A stretch of DNA of 64,000 nt, from NCBI RefSeq assembly GCF_008373755.1, contig NZ_VUJV01000008.1, forward strand, positions 178,279-242,278, read 5' to 3'. A program made the translations under genes and the position numbers. This stretch comes from Nocardioides humilatus (GTDB taxonomy: Bacteria; Actinomycetota; Actinomycetes; Propionibacteriales; Nocardioidaceae). The notes beneath the pieces were generated by a model, which searched no databases, was not told the DNA's origin, and saw nothing but the letters and a program-made list of their open reading frames with translations. Positions within the stretch are counted from its first letter, which is position 1. Every line of letters starts with the position of its first letter. Positions 1 through 8,574 of this stretch are shown here, in pieces.

Positions 1-634
1 CCGCCCTCGTCAGGAGGAACCCTTCGGCGAACTCCTGGGTGCTCGGCTGACTGAGGGTCAGATCAGTCACCGGAATCTCCAGGAGCTGGAAGCGCAAGGC
101 GGGCCCTCCACGGTCGCGAGCGACGATGGCCGTGGCGGCAGCGATCCCTCCGCCCGCTGAGACGCCCCCGATGGAGATGGCGCGGGCGTCGACGCCGAGC
201 ATCTCCGCCTGGTCGAAGACCCATCGCAGTGCGGCATAGGCGTCTTCTACCGCTGCCGGGTACGGAGACTCGGGCGCCAGGCGGTAGTCCACCGACACGA
301 CCACGCATCCCGCCTTGAGGGCATACCAGCGGCACAGCGGACCGTACTCCGCCACGCTGCCGAGCCAGAACGCACCGCCGTGGAGGAACACGTGGGCGGG
401 CCGCTGCTGCGGTCCGGGCGAGCGGTAGACACGCACGGTGATCGTTCGGTCCCCGAGCTCGACCTGGTGATCGGTGATCGACAGCGGCCCACGCGCTCGG
501 CGCATGACGGTCCGCATCTGCAGGGGGCTTGCGGCGGCACTGGCACGACGCTGCTCGACCGGCCGGGCCGAGTCGGACGACTCGACCCATGAGGCGAGCC
601 GAAGCAGTAGTCTCAACGACTTGCGGACTGTCAT
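1..634 (-). CDS. Alpha/beta hydrolase (esterase/lipase, HSL type), 3' end beyond window
   Basis: Reading the minus strand from an ATG at 634 gives an open frame that runs off the left edge with no stop, so the C-terminus, including the catalytic Asp and His, is missing. Around residue 85 is HGGAFW, the oxyanion-hole HGG motif of hormone-sensitive-lipase-like (alpha/beta hydrolase fold 3) esterases. It is followed by SVDYRLAPE and then GVSAGGG, the nucleophile elbow with the catalytic Ser. No signal peptide is visible, so the enzyme is probably cytoplasmic and hydrolyses a carboxylic ester of unknown type. The sequence AAGGGATGGC just before the ATG is a weak ribosome site. The gene lies 28 bases downstream of the aldehyde dehydrogenase on the same strand and may share its transcript. 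Confidence is high for the family and low for the substrate. Confidence 0.85.
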   Translation of the reverse strand, partial: MTVRKSLRLLLRLASWVESSDSARPVEQRRASAAASPLQMRTVMRRARGPLSITDHQVELGDRTITVRVYRSPGPQQRPAHVFLHGGAFWLGSVAEYGPLCRWYALKAGCVVVSVDYRLAPESPYPAAVEDAYAALRWVFDQAEMLGVDARAISIGGVSAGGGIAAATAIVARDRGGPALRFQLLEIPVTDLTLSQPSTQEFAEGFLLTRA

Positions 635-662
635 GCCATCCCTTCAAACGCCGGACTGGAGT

Positions 663-2180
663 TCATGACGTGCGTGGGTGTCCGTAGGCGATCTCGACGA
701 TCCGCCGGAGGAGCCGGGAGTTCTTGGCCTCGAAGGGCATGCCGTGCAGCTCCTTCTTCATGGGGAATCGCGTGCGCATCACCGACTGGCGCTTGGTGAA
801 CTTCCGGATGCCGTCGGCGCCGTGCCTGGTCCCGAGTCCCGAGTCCTTCCACCCTCCCATCGGCAGCTCGAGCGCAAAGTAGTTCGCCAGGGAGTCATTG
901 ATCGTCACGGTCCCGGCCTCCAGGCTGCGTGCGATTCGTTCGGCCACTCGCTTGTTCTTCGTGTAGACGGAGGCTTGGAGACCGTACGGGGAGGCGTTCG
1001 AGAGGCGGATCGCCTCCTCGGCGTCCGCGACCTTGACGATCGGCAAGGTGGGACCGAACGTCTCCTCCCTCAGGCAGGCCATGTCGGGGGTCACATCAAC
1101 AAGGATCGTCGGCTGGAAGAACCTGCCAACGCCCGGCTGCACGTGACCGCCGGTCAGAATCGTGGCTCCGCGGCTGACCGCGTCCGAGACGTGTCCGGTG
1201 ATCGTTTCGAGCTGCGGTGGAAAAGTGAGAGAACCGCAGTCCGAGCTGCCGAGCGCCGTCGACTCGCCCAGTCGCAGACTCCGATAGAGGTCCGTCACCT
1301 TGGCGACGAACTCGTCGAAGACGGGCGCCTCGACGTACGCGCGTTCGATCGACGTACAGGTCTGACCGCTGTTGTGCATGGATCCGAAGACGATCATGGC
1401 GGCGGCACGGTCGAGGTCGGCGTCGGCCAAGACGATCGCTGGGTCCTTCCCGCCGAGCTCCAGACTGCACGGGATGAGCCTCTCGCCACATCGCGCCGCT
1501 ACCTTTCTTCCGGTGCGCGTGGACCCCGTGAACATGACAGCATCGACGCTCTCGACGAGTGCCGCTCCCGTTGCGCCATCGCCGGTGGCTGCCTGGAAGA
1601 CGCCGCTCGGCAAGCCGATCTCCTTGGCCATCTCGACCATCAACAGGGTCGTCAGCGGTGTCACCTCCGAAGGCTTGAGGATGACGGTGTTGCCGGCCGC
1701 GAGGGCAGGGATCACATCTCCGAAATTGTTGAGAAGCGGGTTGTTCCACGGCCCGATCACGCCAACCACGCCGACTGGCGCGTAGCGGATGAACATCGAC
1801 CGCCCGAAGACGAGGATCGAGCGGCTCCGCACCTTCTGGTCGGCTAGGTAGCTGTGCGCTTTCCGTGCCCAGAACGCTGAGGCGATCGCACCGTAGACGG
1901 CCTCGATGGCGGCCTCGTCCAGCGACTTGCCGTTCTCCTCGTGAATGGTCGTCGCGACCCGGTCGATGTTGTCCACGAACCAGCGCTGCATGCTTCTGAG
2001 ATGACGAGCACGCCCCTTGAAGCCGATCGCCTGCCATGCGGGTTGCGCAGCCCGGGCGACCGCGACCAGCCGTTCGACCTCGGTCTCGTTCATGTTGGAC
2101 ACTGATCCCGCCAATGCGCCCGTCGAGGGGTTCTCGACCGGGATGTCCTCGGCTGCCACTCGCATCAAGCCGGCGCTCAT
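663..2180 (-). CDS. NAD(P)-dependent aldehyde dehydrogenase family protein
   Basis: The 505-residue protein has the full ALDH superfamily layout. The N-terminal cofactor domain contains GPWNNP and the KPSE motif (Lys169). FTGST lies in the Rossmann region, and ELGGKDP carries the general base Glu241. The catalytic cysteine Cys275 sits in NSGQTCTS. The C-terminal ETFGP and PMGGWKDSG motifs are also present. It should oxidise an aldehyde to a carboxylate with NAD(P)+ in the cytoplasm; the substrate cannot be told. The ATG at 2180 is preceded by AGGAAG at good spacing. The closest functional types are succinate-semialdehyde or betaine-aldehyde-like ALDHs, but this is only family level. It lies between a secreted phosphodiesterase and an esterase on the same strand. 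Confidence 0.9.
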   Translation of the reverse strand: MSAGLMRVAAEDIPVENPSTGALAGSVSNMNETEVERLVAVARAAQPAWQAIGFKGRARHLRSMQRWFVDNIDRVATTIHEENGKSLDEAAIEAVYGAIASAFWARKAHSYLADQKVRSRSILVFGRSMFIRYAPVGVVGVIGPWNNPLLNNFGDVIPALAAGNTVILKPSEVTPLTTLLMVEMAKEIGLPSGVFQAATGDGATGAALVESVDAVMFTGSTRTGRKVAARCGERLIPCSLELGGKDPAIVLADADLDRAAAMIVFGSMHNSGQTCTSIERAYVEAPVFDEFVAKVTDLYRSLRLGESTALGSSDCGSLTFPPQLETITGHVSDAVSRGATILTGGHVQPGVGRFFQPTILVDVTPDMACLREETFGPTLPIVKVADAEEAIRLSNASPYGLQASVYTKNKRVAERIARSLEAGTVTINDSLANYFALELPMGGWKDSGLGTRHGADGIRKFTKRQSVMRTRFPMKKELHGMPFEAKNSRLLRRIVEIAYGHPRTS

Positions 2181-2207
2181 ATCGTCTTCCTCTCTTCGAC
2201 CGACTGG

Positions 2208-3158
2208 TCATCCACCCGCGAGCGGGTAGTGGTCGGAGTAGTCGTGGTAGGTCACGTCACCCAGGTTCCAGGCTGGCGCCTTGGCTGCCAGCACCCTGTT
2301 CGGCCAGGCCCCAGGCGACTGGTTGGTGCGCCGCTGGAGCACGTAGTCGAGGTCTTGACCGGGCTCACCGGGATACCGTGCCGCAGCGAGCGAGTTGGTC
2401 TCGGGATCGAAGCTCGTGGTGCTCCCGCCGTACGACGTGGGAGCAACGCTGTCCAAGACGCTCAGCATGGATGCGTACTCGGGACTGGACCGAACCACAT
2501 TCAGGTCGCCCATGATGATCACCTGCTCGTCCGCCGGGATCCTTCGCGCATCCAGGAAGCGGTCGATGGCCGCGAACTGTGCGGCCCTGATCTGCGCTGG
2601 GGAGCGGAAGATGCACAAGGAGTCGTCGGCCTGGGTGTGGCTAGCCACGACGTGGACCCGCTTCCCCCGGACGTTGAGCTGGACGTACACGAAGCCCTTG
2701 GCCGCAAGGGCATCGAAGCCGCAGCCGATGTCGTAGATGTGCTGCACCTGCTGGAGGATCGGCCACTTGCTGAGCACCGCGACGCCACCGTCCTCGGGCC
2801 GCAAGGGCCACAGCAGCGGCCCTGTCGACTCATCCCAGCCTGCGGTCCCCCGGCCGAGGACCGGCGTCTGAAAGGGGTACTCCGGCCTGAGCCGCGCCGT
2901 GAGCCTGTCCACCGGGCCATTGTCGAAGGCCTCCTGGAAGGCCACCACGTCATAGCCGCGAACATAATCCGCCTCAGCGATCAGGTCGGCTCGGGTGGCA
3001 TTGCCGAAGTCTCCCGCTATGGGGTTCATCAGCATCACGTTGTGCGTCAACACCCTGATGTGCGCCGCGGCGAGGCCGTCAGCCTGGGCTCTCGGGACGC
3101 CGAAGATCGCCGACGTGATTGCCAGCACAAGGGCCGGCAGGGTGGTGTGCAGTCGCAT
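2208..3158 (-). CDS. Secreted sphingomyelinase-like phosphodiesterase (EEP superfamily)
   Basis: From the ATG at 3158 the protein has a signal peptide (short basic start, hydrophobic LPALVLAITSAIFGV, then a small-residue cleavage region near AQA). A complete endonuclease/exonuclease/phosphatase domain follows. The metal and catalytic motifs are LTHNVML, FQEAFD (metal Glu), ASHTQA, GDLNV (Asp/Asn pair) and the C-terminal SDHYPL (catalytic His). The order and the HNVML start match bacterial neutral sphingomyelinase C proteins more than nucleases. It probably hydrolyses phosphodiester head groups of phospholipids or sphingolipids outside the cell. Upstream in-frame codons exist to 3245, but GAGAGG seven bases before 3158 and the signal peptide decide the start. 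It is close to LysR and SGNH lipase genes. Confidence 0.82.
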   Translation of the reverse strand: MRLHTTLPALVLAITSAIFGVPRAQADGLAAAHIRVLTHNVMLMNPIAGDFGNATRADLIAEADYVRGYDVVAFQEAFDNGPVDRLTARLRPEYPFQTPVLGRGTAGWDESTGPLLWPLRPEDGGVAVLSKWPILQQVQHIYDIGCGFDALAAKGFVYVQLNVRGKRVHVVASHTQADDSLCIFRSPAQIRAAQFAAIDRFLDARRIPADEQVIIMGDLNVVRSSPEYASMLSVLDSVAPTSYGGSTTSFDPETNSLAAARYPGEPGQDLDYVLQRRTNQSPGAWPNRVLAAKAPAWNLGDVTYHDYSDHYPLAGG

Positions 3159-3519
3159 GATGTGCCTCTCACGTCTTCTGAGTCCGTCAGCCTGCAGTCC
3201 TCGCAAACGGCTGATCGAACGCGGCAGCCAAAGGCAAGCGTTCACGACCGACCCGGGCCGAGGGAAACACCGAGATCCCTACGATCAACACACTTTGGTT
3301 GTGAAGCAGCACCAGCCTGATAGCTGCGCACCATCACCTCCACCTCGCTGAGACGCCCTGGTCTCGCTCCTCGGCAGGCAAGGACGTCCACGTCCCGCCT
3401 GAACGAAGTCATGGTCCCGCCTCTTCGCGTGGTCCTGCGCACGGTGCGCACTCCCGCTTCACGTTGAGCGAAATCGAACTCGAATAGGTTTCAGTTTGAG
3501 CCCCGGTCCCGCGCCGCGC
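3159..3519. other. 361-base gap between the sphingomyelinase and LysR genes
   Basis: No convincing coding sequence is present: the one minus-strand frame here (3242-3451) is Arg-rich and has no family motif or good ribosome site. The part next to the LysR stop (about 3460-3505) is more A/T-rich than the neighbourhood. Because the next gene on the same strand starts at 3158, the gap most likely holds its promoter and leader. I could not identify -35/-10 boxes or an operator with confidence. Confidence 0.4.
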
Positions 3520-4455
3520 TCAGGGGTGTCCGGGGTATAGATCCGCCGGGTGCTCGATCGAGTGCAGGATGGCTGTCTCGCGGTCACGTACGGCTAGGGC
3601 AACCTTGCGGAAGCGCCTCGCGAGGGGACCCACGGTGTCGGTGCGCCAGGCCAGCGCGACCGTGGACGGTGGAGCATCGGTCACTGGCAGGAACCGCAGG
3701 CTCGGATGCGAGCCGTAGCGCGTCGTGGCAGCGGCAGTCACTGCGATTGCTGCCCCTGTCCCCACCACCTGCACCTCTTCGGTCACCGAGTGAATCGTGA
3801 CGACCTTGGGCGGAATGCCTCTTCGATAGGCCTCCAGGCTCCAGAAGGCCCGGAAGGCGTCGTCCCCCGAGGCCGACACCGTGATCGGATCTTCCAATAG
3901 GTCTCCGATCACGACGGACCTCCGGCCGGCCAGACGGTGTGTGATGGCGACAATCGCGACCGTCGGCTCGTTGAAGAGGGCAACACTCTCGATGCCCTCA
4001 GCCGACAAGGGCAAGCGGACGATCGCAATGTCTGAGGCACCGTCTACGAGCCCTGCCGACGGGTCGACGACGGCATGTTCGCGCCACTCCAGCACCACCT
4101 CGGGGTAGCGCTCGCGAAACTCGTTCATGATGGGGGCCGTCAGCTCCAGAGCGCCGCCGACACAGGCACCCACTCTCACGGTGGCAACCGGAGTGCTGCC
4201 GACGCGCCTAGCCAGAGCCACCGAGCGATCGAACGACTCGAGCACCGCGCGGGCACTCTCCAGAAACACCGTGCCAGCCGGGGTGAGCTCGACCTTCCTG
4301 GTGCTGCGCAGGAAGAGTGGCGTCCCGAGCTCGTCCTCCAGCTCGCGAATCTGCCGGCTCAGAGCCTGCTGAGCGATGAAGAGCTTCGCCGCCGCCCGAC
4401 TGAAGTGGAGCTCTTCGGCGACGACAACGAATTGGCGGAGCTTCCGCGTGTGCAG
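3520..4455 (-). CDS. LysR-family transcriptional regulator with non-canonical start
   Basis: The N-terminus carries the LysR winged HTH: TRKLRQFVVVAEELHFSRA, then LFIAQQALSRQIRELE and LGTPLFLRSTRKVELT. A type 2 periplasmic-binding-like effector domain follows to the stop at 3520. LysR proteins sense a small molecule and usually regulate neighbouring genes, here the lipase/phosphodiesterase and ALDH genes. Oddity: the reading frame has no ATG, GTG or TTG between the upstream in-frame stop (4495-4497) and the HTH. The first usable codons are CTG at 4455 or an ATC at 4464 or 4473, and AGGACGG lies at about 4481-4487. The first internal GTG (4269) would delete the DNA-binding domain. I place the start at CTG 4455; a base change or a weak or rare start is possible. 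Confidence 0.75.
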   Translation of the reverse strand: MHTRKLRQFVVVAEELHFSRAAAKLFIAQQALSRQIRELEDELGTPLFLRSTRKVELTPAGTVFLESARAVLESFDRSVALARRVGSTPVATVRVGACVGGALELTAPIMNEFRERYPEVVLEWREHAVVDPSAGLVDGASDIAIVRLPLSAEGIESVALFNEPTVAIVAITHRLAGRRSVVIGDLLEDPITVSASGDDAFRAFWSLEAYRRGIPPKVVTIHSVTEEVQVVGTGAAIAVTAAATTRYGSHPSLRFLPVTDAPPSTVALAWRTDTVGPLARRFRKVALAVRDRETAILHSIEHPADLYPGHP

Positions 4456-4504
4456 ATCAGTGATGGTTCGGATACTAGCCGTCCTGACAAGCGCCTAGCG
4501 ACAA

Positions 4505-4545
4505 GCGAAGCCGACCCAACGGGTATCGCGTCGGGCCGGCTTCGC
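4505..4545 (-). terminator. Stem-loop terminator after the SGNH lipase gene
   Basis: GCGAAGCCGACCC (4505-4517) pairs with GGGCCGGCTTCGC (4533-4545), with one mismatch and a 15-base loop. It starts 10 bases beyond the stop of the minus-strand lipase gene. The tail after the stem is only weakly T-rich, so termination strength is uncertain. Confidence 0.55.
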
Positions 4546-4555
4546 ACGAATGCCC

Positions 4556-5830
4556 CTAGGAGTTGTACACCTCGAGGTCGTAAAGCGAGATACCGTACCG
4601 CGTCCCGCGCTTGGCCCCGACGAGACGGACGTAGCGAGCCGCGGTCGGCACGAACCTCACAGTGTCGTGACCACCGTCGGCGTTGATGGTCGACCAGACG
4701 GTGCGCCAGGTGCTGCCGTCGGTGGAGACCTCGATTCGGTAGCCCCTGGCGTAGGCGTACTCCCAGTTGAGCTCCAGACGTCGGATGGTCCTCTTCGACC
4801 CCAAGTCGACCTTGAGCCACTCGTTGTCGCGCCAGTAGTAGCTGGCCCACCGGGTGTACGGGTCACGATCGAGGGCCTTGGAAGGCGCGTAGCCACTCTC
4901 CGTCGACGAGGCGGTCACCAGGTGACCCGCAGCGAGGTCGATCCCGTTGAGCTTGTCATAGACGAGCTGTGCGACAGCATCCATGCCGGCCTTCAGCGGG
5001 TGCCAGGCGCCTGCCTCGAAGACATCGGTGTAGACACCCTGGGCCCAGGCGTCGTCACCCGCGCATGCATCGTGACCCAGACCCGGCCCGTACGTGTCGA
5101 CGAACGTCACCCCGTTCTCGCTCGCAGCGCTGCTCAGGACACCGTTCAGCTGGCGCTCCAGTCCGTCGAACCACTCGATGTCGCCAGGCGACAGCGGCAC
5201 GTCGACGCAGGGCGTCAGATCCGCGGGGAGTACCCGCAGGTATCCCACGACCACGATCCGGGCACCCGGCGCGCGTTCCTTGATCGCCTGGATCACCCGG
5301 GCGACGCGGGCCTTAGTGCGCGGAAGGATCATCGCGAGCTGGTCAACGCCGTTGACCGTGTTGGCCTGCTGGCACGGGCTCCCCGTCAGGTCGTCGTTCT
5401 GGAGGTCCGCGCAGGTGTCGACGAAGGTCCCGAAGAACGTCTCGTCGTTGCCACCGATGCCCAGCGTCACGAGATCCGTGTCAGGGCGAATTGCGTCCAG
5501 CTGGGGCCCCCGGTTAGTGCCCAACACGGTGGTGAAGTCCCCCTCCATCGACGTCGTGTCGGCGGCGGAGCACGAGACATCGGTGAACCGGTCGTTCTCG
5601 TAGTACAGGCCCAGCTTTACAGCCAGCGTCGTCGGGTAGTTGTTGTTCGACCGAGCGCAGTCGACCGAGGCCCATCCGGGGATGAACGGCCCGGCCGTGA
5701 ACGAGTCCCCCAACGCGACGTAGTGGTGCACTCCCGGCCCTGGCACATCGGCCGCCTGGGCGATGGGTGGGGCTAGAGCGGTCGCACCGGCGACCAGCAT
5801 GAGCGTGAGACTTAAGACCTTGACTCGCAC
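4556..5830 (-). CDS. Secreted SGNH-hydrolase lipase with C-terminal F5/8 type C (discoidin) domain
   Basis: With the GTG at 5830 (GAGGGAG just upstream) the protein starts with a basic n-region and the hydrophobic VLSLTLMLVAGATALA, then AQA: a signal peptide. The catalytic domain shows the SGNH blocks: YVALGDSFTAG (nucleophile Ser and block I), VTLGIGGNDE (block III), and a late WHPLKAG carrying the catalytic His. Many Cys residues suggest disulphides as in Streptomyces lipase-like SGNH enzymes. After about residue 305 an F5/8 type C jelly-roll follows (TASSTESGYAPSKALD, TRWAS, WLKVDLGSKRTIRRLEL, GYRIEVSTDG, ARYVRLV), which normally binds carbohydrate or surface ligands. It is probably an extracellular esterase/lipase anchored to glycan-containing material. 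A stem-loop follows its stop. Confidence 0.88.
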   Translation of the reverse strand: MRVKVLSLTLMLVAGATALAPPIAQAADVPGPGVHHYVALGDSFTAGPFIPGWASVDCARSNNNYPTTLAVKLGLYYENDRFTDVSCSAADTTSMEGDFTTVLGTNRGPQLDAIRPDTDLVTLGIGGNDETFFGTFVDTCADLQNDDLTGSPCQQANTVNGVDQLAMILPRTKARVARVIQAIKERAPGARIVVVGYLRVLPADLTPCVDVPLSPGDIEWFDGLERQLNGVLSSAASENGVTFVDTYGPGLGHDACAGDDAWAQGVYTDVFEAGAWHPLKAGMDAVAQLVYDKLNGIDLAAGHLVTASSTESGYAPSKALDRDPYTRWASYYWRDNEWLKVDLGSKRTIRRLELNWEYAYARGYRIEVSTDGSTWRTVWSTINADGGHDTVRFVPTAARYVRLVGAKRGTRYGISLYDLEVYNS

Positions 5831-6403
5831 AGACACTCCCTCAGACGTGGTTTCCGATCTGTGCGAACTCCTACGGGTCAGGCCTGACTCCCTCGGCAGA
5901 CCGCTGACTCCTCGCGACACGTCATCCAGATCAGTGCCGACCTCGCGCAGACGTTGGAAGTCTTGGGCACTGCGCACCATGCGGGAAACACCAATTCCGA
6001 CCTCATTCACGCACTCCCGTTGTTGGAGTTTTCGGCCCCTCCTTGCTCATGCACGAGTTTGGCCCTTGTTTGGTTTTCGACGTGTGAACGAGACGCACGT
6101 TGGTGTCTCTCCTCGGCCCCGACAACCATGCGTCTGCACAGATCGATCCGCACGCTCCTGCGCGCCATCGTCGCTGTCGTCTCCCGCCGATCCACAGCTG
6201 ACCCAGCCGCAGCCCGAGCTCGGTGACCTGGGTCGGCAGCTGGGCCGCTGCACCGAGCGACGGGGCCGGCTCCGTGCTTGCTCGACCGCTCCTGGCACGG
6301 AGAGCGCGGATGGTGGTCCGGCCCACGCTTCCTGGGGAGGTGGTGCGGATCCGTCCGCCTCGGTCGTCGAGTTGGATGCGCTATGCGTGGGTGGGTCAGG
6401 ACC
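5831..6403. other. 573-base region without a supportable gene
   Basis: Frames on both strands are low-complexity or Arg-rich and lack recognisable motifs. The segment 6020-6110 is A/T-richer than its surroundings and probably holds the promoter of the SGNH lipase gene that starts at 5830. An in-frame upstream extension of that lipase (to 6010) precedes the signal peptide and is not believed. GGTCAGG (6394-6400) can pair with CCTGACC (6409-6415) across the stop of the next gene, a possible weak terminator of the 13281-6404 operon. Confidence 0.4.
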
Positions 6404-8572
6404 TCAGACCTGACCTGGTAGGCGATGCGTCTGGCCGTACCGACGTCGTACGGCGATGTTGATGACGTCCTCCTGCTGCTCCTGGGTGAGAGCGCGCGGT
6501 GCCCCCAGCGGGGACGCCTTGAGCTTCAGCGCACAGCACCACTCCAGGAGCTCGGCGTTCTCGACCGCCTTGTCGAGGGTCGCCGCGTAGTTGATGGCTC
6601 CGTGGTTGGCCAGGAGGGCGGCGTTCTTCCCTCGCAGCGCGTCAGTCCCGGCCTCGGCCAGGGCCTCCGTGCCGAACGCGTGGAACGGCGCCACCCGGAT
6701 CGACCCGCCGAGAATGAGCTGGGAGTAGTGCAGGACGGGAAGCTCGTCGACCACGACACCCACGGCCACTGCGGCAGGTGCGTGGGTGTGCACGACAGCG
6801 CCTGCGTTGTGGGCTCGGTAGATGCTCAGGTGGAGGTCGAGCTCAGAGGTCGGCGCCAGCTCGCCTGCGACCACTTCACCGTCCAGGTCGATGATCGTAA
6901 CGTCGCTGGGCCGCGCCTCGCCCAGGACGACTCCGGTCGCCGTGATGGCGACCAGGTCGCCGTAGCGAGCGCTGACGTTCCCGGACGTCCCGATCAGCAG
7001 GCCGGCTTCGGTCAAGCGGTGGCAGGCGTTGACCACCTCGTCGCGCTCACGGTCGAACGACGACCTCGGGCGCGGTTGCGTCGACGCTCCGGGGGCTGCG
7101 ACAGGAGCGCCGTGCCCCTCAAAGGCTGCCGTCGCGACCGCTTCCGCGAGCTCGGCGTACGGCGGGAACAGCGCGGGCAGCAGGTCCCCCTGGCCGCGTA
7201 CGACGACGCCACGTGGGTTGGAGAACTCCCGGAAGCCGTCGATGCCGTGGTGTCGGCCGCTGCCACTGCGGCCGATGCCACCGAAGCCGAGCGAGGGGAC
7301 AGAGCCCTGGACCGCAGCGGTGTTCACGCATGCGCCGCCGGACGAGGTGCGGACCAGGACGTCCTCGGCAACGGCGAGGTCCTTGGCGAAGACGTAGAGC
7401 CCCAGCGGCTTCTCGCGCGCGTTGACGTAGGCGATGGCCTCGTCGAGGGAGTCGTACGGCTTGATCGGCAGCAGGGGGCCGAAGATCTCCTCAGTCATCA
7501 CTGGATCGTCGTCAGCGGGGTCGATGACCAGCGACATAGGCATCTGCCGAGTGGCGCGATCGACGGACGCGGCTGGATCTAGCTGGACGACCTGAGCGCC
7601 CGCTGCGGACGACTCGCTGCGCAGTCGCAGGAGCCGGTCCAGATGACGGTCGCTGACGATGCCGGTGTTGTCGCTCGAGGAGGTGTGGGCCGGGGTCCTG
7701 GTGGCTGCGAACTTCTCTGCTCGTGCCACGAAGTCGGCTACCTGTGCGCGAGGGACCAGGCAGTAGTCGGCCGTGATGCACAGCTGGCCGCTCTTGATCA
7801 TCTTGACGCCGAGGATCTGCTCGATAGTGTCGTCATCCACGCTGTCCGCGTGAACGATCACCGGGTTCTTCCCACCCAGCTCGAGGGTGACCGGCACCAG
7901 GTTCTGCGCAGCCGCCGTCGCGATCTGACGGCCGATCTCCGGACTCCCGGTGTAGAGCAGGTGGTCCCACCGCACGCAGGCGAAGGCCTGCGCCAGCTCG
8001 AGCCCGCCGTTCACCGCGGCTACGTGGTCCTCGTCAAAGGTCCCTGCCAGGATCTCCTGGACCAGGGCCGCGGAAGCGGGCGCGATCTCCGATGGCTTGA
8101 TGACCACTCGGTTGCCCGCGGCCAGCATCTCCACGAGCGGACCAAGGGTGAGGTCGAAGGGGAAGTTCCAGGCCGCGATGTTGCCGACCACGCCCTTTGG
8201 CTGGTGCCTGATCTCAGCCCGAGCACTGCCGAGCAGCCCTGCGTCGGTGACGCGGTCCTCGTGCTTCATCCAGCTCTCGAGGTTCTCCTCGGCGAACTGT
8301 GCACGCCCCAGGACGCCGAGGATCTCGACGAGGTCGGTCAGCGCGTCCGGAGCCACCTGGAAGTCGCTGCGCAGAGCGTCCCGAATCTGCTGACGGTGTG
8401 CGAGCACAGCGGCCCGCAGCGCGCCCAGGTGCTCCTGCCTCACCGCCGCCGAAGGGTAGCTCTCCCGGAGACAGGCCGCCCGCTGCGCGTCGTACACCTC
8501 GCGAAGGCGAGCCACGGCCGCACCGTCGACGCCCGCCTTGGCGGCCGGGCGTGGTTCGCCGGAAACCGTCAT
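6404..8572 (-). CDS. Bifunctional fusion: aldehyde dehydrogenase + class II aldolase/adducin domain
   Basis: One uninterrupted 722-residue frame. Residues ~20-475 are an ALDH of the coniferyl-aldehyde-dehydrogenase-like type, with AAWNFPFD, KPSE, ELGGKNP (Glu231), KSGQLCITADY (Cys265), EEIFGPLLP and GFGGIGRSGSG. A linker rich in Pro/Ala (about 485-505) leads to a class II aldolase/adducin domain (~505-720). That domain has GTSGNVSAR, PTSELDLHL (catalytic Glu577), VVHTHAP (metal His595 and His597) and LLANHGAI (His657). Both active sites look intact. It could cleave a sugar or hydroxy-acid phosphate to an aldehyde and oxidise that aldehyde directly. It is the last gene of the operon beginning at 13281, two bases after the SRPBCC gene. 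An aldolase-dehydrogenase fusion has a known parallel in RhaD/short-chain-dehydrogenase proteins, but I do not know this ALDH version. Confidence 0.9.
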   Translation of the reverse strand: MTVSGEPRPAAKAGVDGAAVARLREVYDAQRAACLRESYPSAAVRQEHLGALRAAVLAHRQQIRDALRSDFQVAPDALTDLVEILGVLGRAQFAEENLESWMKHEDRVTDAGLLGSARAEIRHQPKGVVGNIAAWNFPFDLTLGPLVEMLAAGNRVVIKPSEIAPASAALVQEILAGTFDEDHVAAVNGGLELAQAFACVRWDHLLYTGSPEIGRQIATAAAQNLVPVTLELGGKNPVIVHADSVDDDTIEQILGVKMIKSGQLCITADYCLVPRAQVADFVARAEKFAATRTPAHTSSSDNTGIVSDRHLDRLLRLRSESSAAGAQVVQLDPAASVDRATRQMPMSLVIDPADDDPVMTEEIFGPLLPIKPYDSLDEAIAYVNAREKPLGLYVFAKDLAVAEDVLVRTSSGGACVNTAAVQGSVPSLGFGGIGRSGSGRHHGIDGFREFSNPRGVVVRGQGDLLPALFPPYAELAEAVATAAFEGHGAPVAAPGASTQPRPRSSFDRERDEVVNACHRLTEAGLLIGTSGNVSARYGDLVAITATGVVLGEARPSDVTIIDLDGEVVAGELAPTSELDLHLSIYRAHNAGAVVHTHAPAAVAVGVVVDELPVLHYSQLILGGSIRVAPFHAFGTEALAEAGTDALRGKNAALLANHGAINYAATLDKAVENAELLEWCCALKLKASPLGAPRALTQEQQEDVINIAVRRRYGQTHRLPGQV

Positions 8573-8574
8573 GG

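Noticed and set aside
3242-3451. Minus-strand 69-residue open frame in the sphingomyelinase-LysR gap
   Set aside because: Arg/Gly-rich with no motif, no ribosome site and typical of random high-G+C sequence.
5831-6010. In-frame N-terminal extension of the SGNH lipase
   Set aside because: It would place 60 charged residues before a clear signal peptide; the GTG at 5830 has a good ribosome site.
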